DNA of 38,716 nucleotides from the NCBI RefSeq assembly GCF_030697065.1, contig NZ_JAUYQU010000211.1, positions 1-38,716 of the forward strand, read 5' to 3'. The position numbers were made by a program, and so were the translations under genes. The notes beneath the pieces are model-generated. The model worked only from the letters and a program-made list of their open reading frames with translations, did no database searches and had not been told where the DNA came from. The stretch is from Bradyrhizobium sp. (GTDB lineage Bacteria > Pseudomonadota > Alphaproteobacteria > Rhizobiales > Xanthobacteraceae). Position 1 is the first letter of the stretch. Every line of letters starts with the position of its first letter. Positions 34,630 to 38,716 of this stretch are shown here, piece after piece.

Positions 34630-35784
34630 ATGGTCGCCGGCGGCGTCCTGCCATGCGGCGCCAGACGGGCGGGCCAGTTGGAAAGCACATCCACGGAATC
34701 TGAACTGATCGACCGGATCTACGAGTGCGGCTTCGTGCCGGAGCTTTGGCCACAGGTGCTGAAGGATACCTCGAAAATATCCGAGTCCGCCGGCGCCTCG
34801 CTGTTCATCACCAATCCCGAAGTCACGGCCTGGACCGCGTCGAAAAACTCTCGCGAAATTACCGGGCGCTTTGTCGCCGACGGCTGGTACTGGCAGGGAC
34901 GGCTGATGTCGCTCGTTCACGAGAGCCGCCATGCCGGCTTCCTGCGCGACGTCGATTTGTGCTCGCAGGAAGAACTGGAGGCGGAGCCGATCTATCGCGA
35001 CAACTGGCGCAAGATGGGCCTCGGCTGGGGCGCGGCGACGGCCTTTGCGCTGCCGACCGGCGAAAATCTCTCGATCGTGCTGTCGCGCACCACCGCCCAG
35101 GGGCCCGCCGACGCCGCGACCATTCAGAGGCTGGATACGCTGCGGCCGCATCTCGCCCGTACCGCGGTCATGGCGGCGCGCCTTCACCTCGAGCGCGCCC
35201 AGGCCGCCGGCCAGGCGCTGGCGGCGCTGGGCCTGGCGGCCCTGGTGCTGGATGAAAGCGGCAAGGTGCTCGCCGCCAACGCATTGATCGAAGGCCTGGA
35301 CGATCTCGTGTACTGGCGGGCGGCCGACCGGGTGACGCTGAAAGACCGGCGTGCCGACGACATGCTGGGCGAGGCGCTCGCCCGGGTCGCGCTGAACGAC
35401 CATGGCGGCGCCCGGTCCTTTCCGGTCCGCGACGCGACGACCGATGCGCTGATGGTCGGTCATGTCATCCCGATCCGGTTTTCCGCGCGCGACATCTTCG
35501 CCAGCAGCGCCGCCGTTTTCGTCCTGATGCCGGTCGGGGCGCCAAACGCGCCGCCCGTGGAACTGGTGATGTCCCTGTTCGACCTCACGCCGGCCGAAGC
35601 CCGCGTCGCCCGCGGTCTCGCGGCGGGCAAAACGGTCGACGACCTCGCCGGGGACAACGGCGTCTCGCCGAACACCGTTCGCGTGCAGGTTCGAGGCGTG
35701 CTGGAGAAGACCGGCTGCCGGCGCCAGACCGAAGTCGTCGCCCTGCTCGGCGGGATATCCGTGCAGCGCATAGACCCGCCGTAG
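34630..35784 (+). CDS. LuxR-type transcriptional regulator
   Basis: This 384-residue regulator has a C-terminal LuxR helix-turn-helix: LFDLTPAEARVARGLAAGKT, then VSPNTVRVQVRGVLEKTGC (about residues 315-375). The front 300 residues have no recognised receiver or autoinducer domain; GAATAFALPTGENLSIVL and LGLAALVLDESGKVLAANAL suggest GAF- and PAS-like folds in tandem. Ligand and targets are unknown. It follows the iron operon on the same strand, so it could be expressed with it or control it, but no evidence beyond position is visible. The ATG at 34630 opens the frame; an inner TTG at 34678 (LESTSTESEL) may be the real start, since the first 16 residues look random and no good ribosome binding site stands before 34630. 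Confidence 0.83.
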   Translation: MVAGGVLPCGARRAGQLESTSTESELIDRIYECGFVPELWPQVLKDTSKISESAGASLFITNPEVTAWTASKNSREITGRFVADGWYWQGRLMSLVHESRHAGFLRDVDLCSQEELEAEPIYRDNWRKMGLGWGAATAFALPTGENLSIVLSRTTAQGPADAATIQRLDTLRPHLARTAVMAARLHLERAQAAGQALAALGLAALVLDESGKVLAANALIEGLDDLVYWRAADRVTLKDRRADDMLGEALARVALNDHGGARSFPVRDATTDALMVGHVIPIRFSARDIFASSAAVFVLMPVGAPNAPPVELVMSLFDLTPAEARVARGLAAGKTVDDLAGDNGVSPNTVRVQVRGVLEKTGCRRQTEVVALLGGISVQRIDPP

Positions 35785-35962
35785 AGCTAAGGCGCGCCGG
35801 CCGCGGCTGAATTCGCCCCGCCTAATCAAAATTGATCATGCGCGCGCGCGAAGCGCCGTGTACGCATTGGCTTTTGCAAAGCGTGGCATCCTCGATCGGT
35901 GCGCCGGTCGGGTTTATCGCGGGCTCGGTATTTCGAGACGGTCAGTTTTGGGAAATTCGATT

Positions 35963-38716
35963 ATGATCAACTCCATTGCGTCAAGCGTGATGAACGTTTT
36001 CCCGATTTCGCGGCGACACCGTAACGACCTGGTCCAGCAACGAGTTTTTCGATTTTCGCGGTCGGCATTTGTCGCCCTGGCGGTTGGCGTGGCGACCTTG
36101 CTTTCCATTTCGCCGGGCGCCGCGCAGTCGCAGGACTGCAGCGACGAAAGCAGTCTGAAATCAGTGCAGGCAGGCGGTGCCGTCGAACTGGCGTTCCGCA
36201 ATGCGTCCACCGAACGTCGCCGTCTTTACTGGATCGACGCGAATGGCGATCGCAAGTTCAACGGCCTGATCGAGGGAGGCAATCTGCTCCGGCAGACCAC
36301 CGCCGTCGGCCATTCATGGGTTGTGACCGACGACGCCGAAAAATGCCTCTATGCCATCACGGCCACCGCCGAGCCGGTCATGGTCGATGTCGGCGGAGTA
36401 GCGACCGCGCAGCTTGCGCCGCCGCCGCCGGGCTTGCAGCAGCCGATTGCGCAGGCGCCGGTCGGAGCGCCGCCGCCACCTGCGCAGCTTGCACCCCCTC
36501 CCGTCGCTGCCGCACCGCCGCTGGAGTCGGCGACTCCGGTGCAGGCGGCCATGGCTGAACTGCCTCAGGTTTCCCCGATCGAACAATTCCAGCTCCAGGG
36601 CGCGTACCGCATCGCGCCGCGCAGCGCCGCCGCCACCGCGCTCAACAGCCAGGCTTCCGGCACCATCGACATCCCCACCGTCAAGCCGGAATGGGAGAGC
36701 GGCCAGTGGACCTTCGAGGCCGTGCCGGACTCGCCCTTCGTGCGGATCAGGAACCAGTGGAAGAAGACCTATCTCACCGACGTCAACGGCAGGCTGCGTG
36801 CGACCGCGGCGCTCCCCGACGCCGACGAGGCGCATTGGAGTTTTGAGCCGGTGGACGGCACCTCGTTCGTCCAGTTCCGCAACCGCGAGACGGATCGCTT
36901 TCTGATCGCGGTCGGCGGCGCGCCGGCTTTGGTCGAAGACTACCGCCAGGACCAGGAGAATCTGAGCCAGTGGCAGCTCGGCCCTGCGGGACGCGCCGTG
37001 GTCGCGGCCGCGCCGCGCAACAGCGCCTACGATTCGGCGCTCGCCAATTGCCGCGAACTCGGCGGTTACTGGACCGGTTCATCCTGCCGCGCTTCGGAAA
37101 GGTCCCGGCCGCTGGTCTGTCCGCGCGGCTATGCATGGTCGGAAGATATCGGCGAATGCCAGTGGGATGGCGGCGGTTGCCCGCCCTGGCAGATGGGCCC
37201 GGGCGGCCGCTGCATGACCGATCTGACCTGCCGCGGCGGCGTGGTGGAGATATCGCGTCGCGGCTATGCCGCCTGCTATTGCCCGGTCGGCTACGTCGCC
37301 TGGGGCGATTATCCCCGGCTGTCCTGCGTGCCCTCGATCGCGCGGATCGCGCCGCTGCTGATCGGCAGCGTCCTCGGCGGCGGCAACCAGGGCCGTCCGC
37401 AATTCGGTGAGGTCTACGGCAACAAGAAGTTCTGCGGCCCCGGCAGGACCGGCACGCCGCCGAATTGCGTCGTGGCGCAAAGTTGTCCGCCGCCGCTGGT
37501 CGGCACGCCGCCGAATTGCACGCGCGTGGTGCAGACCGGTCGCGGCTGCCCTCCCGGCACGACCTACCGGGTTGCGGGCAATATCGGCCGATGCGTTCCG
37601 GATGGCCTATCCCCGACACCAACGCCGGTGTCAACCGCTACGCCGGTGCCGACACCGACACCGACGCCGACAGGCGCGCCGGGGCGGGCCTGCCAGAACA
37701 ACGAGGCGATCGCGAGCGGCTGCCGATGTGAACTGCCGATGCGTCGGATGCCCAACGGCACGTGCTTCATGACGCCGACCGCCGGGCAGGCCTGTCTGGA
37801 TGGACAGAACATGTCGTCGGGCTGCCTATGCCTGCTCCAAAAATTCGACATCGCAGGCGGCGGATCGGTCTGCGCCACCCGTGCCCCTCCCGCCACGACC
37901 ACGACGGTTTGCCAGATTGGCCAGACCAAGGATGCCCAAGGCAATTGCGTCAGCCTGAACGCCTCGATCACCTGTACCGGCGGGAAAATCGAGCAGGGCG
38001 TTTGCGGCTGTCCTGCCGGCACGACGCTGAGCGGCGGCGGCCGTAATTTTCAATGCGTGGCCTCGACAGCGCCGAAAGTATGCCCTGCTGGCACCTCAGG
38101 CCCCAATTGCGCGCCGGATGCCCCCTGCGATCCCCGCACCCAGACCGGCACGCCGGGCAATTGCGTCGAAAAAGTCATTCCCTGCGCCGGTGGAACTGTC
38201 GACCGTGGCTCGGGTACCTGTGCATGCCCGTCCGGCCTGCGGGCCGTGAACGGCGTCTGCACCCGGATGTCCTGCAGCGACGGAGTCATGCTCGGCGATC
38301 AGTGCCGCTGCAATAACCCGGGCTGGGTCGCCCAGCGGACCTCGTTCTCCACCTTTGCCTGCGTAGGCTCGGCCACAACGGCGCAGTGTCCGTCGGACTC
38401 GACGGGGGTTGCGCCGGCCTGCACCTGCAAACCGGGAACGAGCGGCCAGCCTGGAAACTGCAAGACGACCTCGACGATAGCCGCGCCGAACACCAACCCG
38501 CGGCAATGCAGTGCGGGCGAGAACCCTCAGGCGGCGAACTGCCTGTGCCCGAACAGCATGAACATCGTCAACAACATCTGCACGGCGCCGACAACCATCA
38601 AGCCGAATACGAATCCCCGGCAATGCAGTGCGGGCGAAAATCCGCAGGCGGCGAACTGCCTGTGCCCGAACAGCATGAACATCGTCAACAACATCTGCAC
38701 GGCGCCGACGACCATC
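35963..38716 (+). CDS. Modular Cys-rich exported protein with VHL-beta-like domain, 3' end cut
   Basis: An open frame runs from ATG 35963 (GGGA nine bases upstream) past the window end: 918 residues are visible. After a basic N-terminus and hydrophobic signal (FVALAVGVATLLSISPGAAA-like, about 38-55) comes residues 59-145: VELAFRNASTERRRLYWIDA, then GDRKFNGLIEGG and HSWVVTDDAEKCL, which match the VHL beta-domain pattern (N-R...W-x-D...G...H-W-V-x-D). A Pro/Ala/Gln linker follows (about 146-200), then a beta-trefoil-like region (about 205-345, with FVRIRNQWKKTYLTDVNGRL and FVQFRNRETDRFLIAVGG). From residue 363 the protein is Cys-rich in many short C-x-C modules, interrupted by a Thr-Pro linker near 550-575. 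The end is 39-residue tandem repeats. Function is unknown; a secreted or surface protein is likely. Confidence 0.85.
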   Translation, partial: MINSIASSVMNVFPISRRHRNDLVQQRVFRFSRSAFVALAVGVATLLSISPGAAQSQDCSDESSLKSVQAGGAVELAFRNASTERRRLYWIDANGDRKFNGLIEGGNLLRQTTAVGHSWVVTDDAEKCLYAITATAEPVMVDVGGVATAQLAPPPPGLQQPIAQAPVGAPPPPAQLAPPPVAAAPPLESATPVQAAMAELPQVSPIEQFQLQGAYRIAPRSAAATALNSQASGTIDIPTVKPEWESGQWTFEAVPDSPFVRIRNQWKKTYLTDVNGRLRATAALPDADEAHWSFEPVDGTSFVQFRNRETDRFLIAVGGAPALVEDYRQDQENLSQWQLGPAGRAVVAAAPRNSAYDSALANCRELGGYWTGSSCRASERSRPLVCPRGYAWSEDIGECQWDGGGCPPWQMGPGGRCMTDLTCRGGVVEISRRGYAACYCPVGYVAWGDYPRLSCVPSIARIAPLLIGSVLGGGNQGRPQFGEVYGNKKFCGPGRTGTPPNCVVAQSCPPPLVGTPPNCTRVVQTGRGCPPGTTYRVAGNIGRCVPDGLSPTPTPVSTATPVPTPTPTPTGAPGRACQNNEAIASGCRCELPMRRMPNGTCFMTPTAGQACLDGQNMSSGCLCLLQKFDIAGGGSVCATRAPPATTTTVCQIGQTKDAQGNCVSLNASITCTGGKIEQGVCGCPAGTTLSGGGRNFQCVASTAPKVCPAGTSGPNCAPDAPCDPRTQTGTPGNCVEKVIPCAGGTVDRGSGTCACPSGLRAVNGVCTRMSCSDGVMLGDQCRCNNPGWVAQRTSFSTFACVGSATTAQCPSDSTGVAPACTCKPGTSGQPGNCKTTSTIAAPNTNPRQCSAGENPQAANCLCPNSMNIVNNICTAPTTIKPNTNPRQCSAGENPQAANCLCPNSMNIVNNICTAPTTI
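38486..38716 (+). repeat. 117-bp tandem coding repeat, at least two units, cut by window end
   Basis: Unit 1 spans 38486-38602 and unit 2 starts at 38603, with 114 of its 117 bases visible. Each encodes 39 residues beginning PNTNPRQCSAGENPQAANCL and ending with TAPTTI. The two differ at only eight bases, all at third codon positions and all silent. Confidence 0.93.

Overview
This 38.7 kb window is high-GC alphaproteobacterial DNA. Protein style, intergenic repeat families, Irr-type iron boxes and gene neighbourhoods point to the Bradyrhizobium/Rhodopseudomonas group (Nitrobacteraceae). This is a recognition judgement, not a database result. Genes run off both ends: a copper ATPase at the left edge and a long Cys-rich exported protein at the right edge.

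Region 1 (1-11335) is a metal-resistance island, most likely for copper. A YHS/HMBD-type P1B ATPase (CopA, minus strand) and a CsoR repressor diverge from a 54-bp gap that holds one palindromic CsoR operator and two overlapping promoters. Downstream on the plus strand lie a His/Cys-rich exported protein, an unusually long membrane-fusion protein, a heavy-metal RND pump, a small exported protein, a His-rich cupredoxin, a Met-rich Tat-exported multicopper oxidase and a DsbA-fold protein. Together they suggest cytosolic Cu(I) export (CopA), periplasmic buffering and oxidation (cupredoxin, multicopper oxidase) and trans-envelope efflux (RND), with no outer-membrane channel gene in the cluster.

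Region 2 (11355-15508) holds a YiiX-type permuted papain-fold protein, a Tat-exported flavin amine oxidase coupled to a PP-loop ATPase of the diphthine-ammonia-ligase family, and a TauE/SafE exporter.

Region 3 (15565-21887, minus strand) is the conserved translation block infC-rpmI-rplT-pheS-pheT. infC has its rare ATT start codon. The block is interrupted by a plus-strand exported-protein gene between infC and rpmI, and by a DUF559 endonuclease-like gene between pheS and pheT whose stop overlaps the pheT start. Four families of palindromic intergenic repeats are scattered from 14.6 to 24.6 kb.

Region 4 (22131-28610) is housekeeping: an alpha/beta hydrolase, an NTF2-like protein, a TesB-like thioesterase, QueG, a GST-fold protein (probably FzlA), UppP, an NDUFA9-like epimerase and tRNA-Leu(CAG).

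Region 5 (29033-35784) is an iron-siderophore uptake operon behind Irr (ICE)-like boxes: a TonB-dependent receptor, a DUF4198 protein, a DUF3649 protein, a PepSY/FoxB-type reductase and a DUF3325 protein, followed by a LuxR-type regulator. Region 6 (35963-end) is a modular exported protein with a VHL-beta-like domain, a Pro-rich linker, a beta-rich domain and a long Cys-rich tail that ends in 39-residue tandem repeats cut by the window edge.
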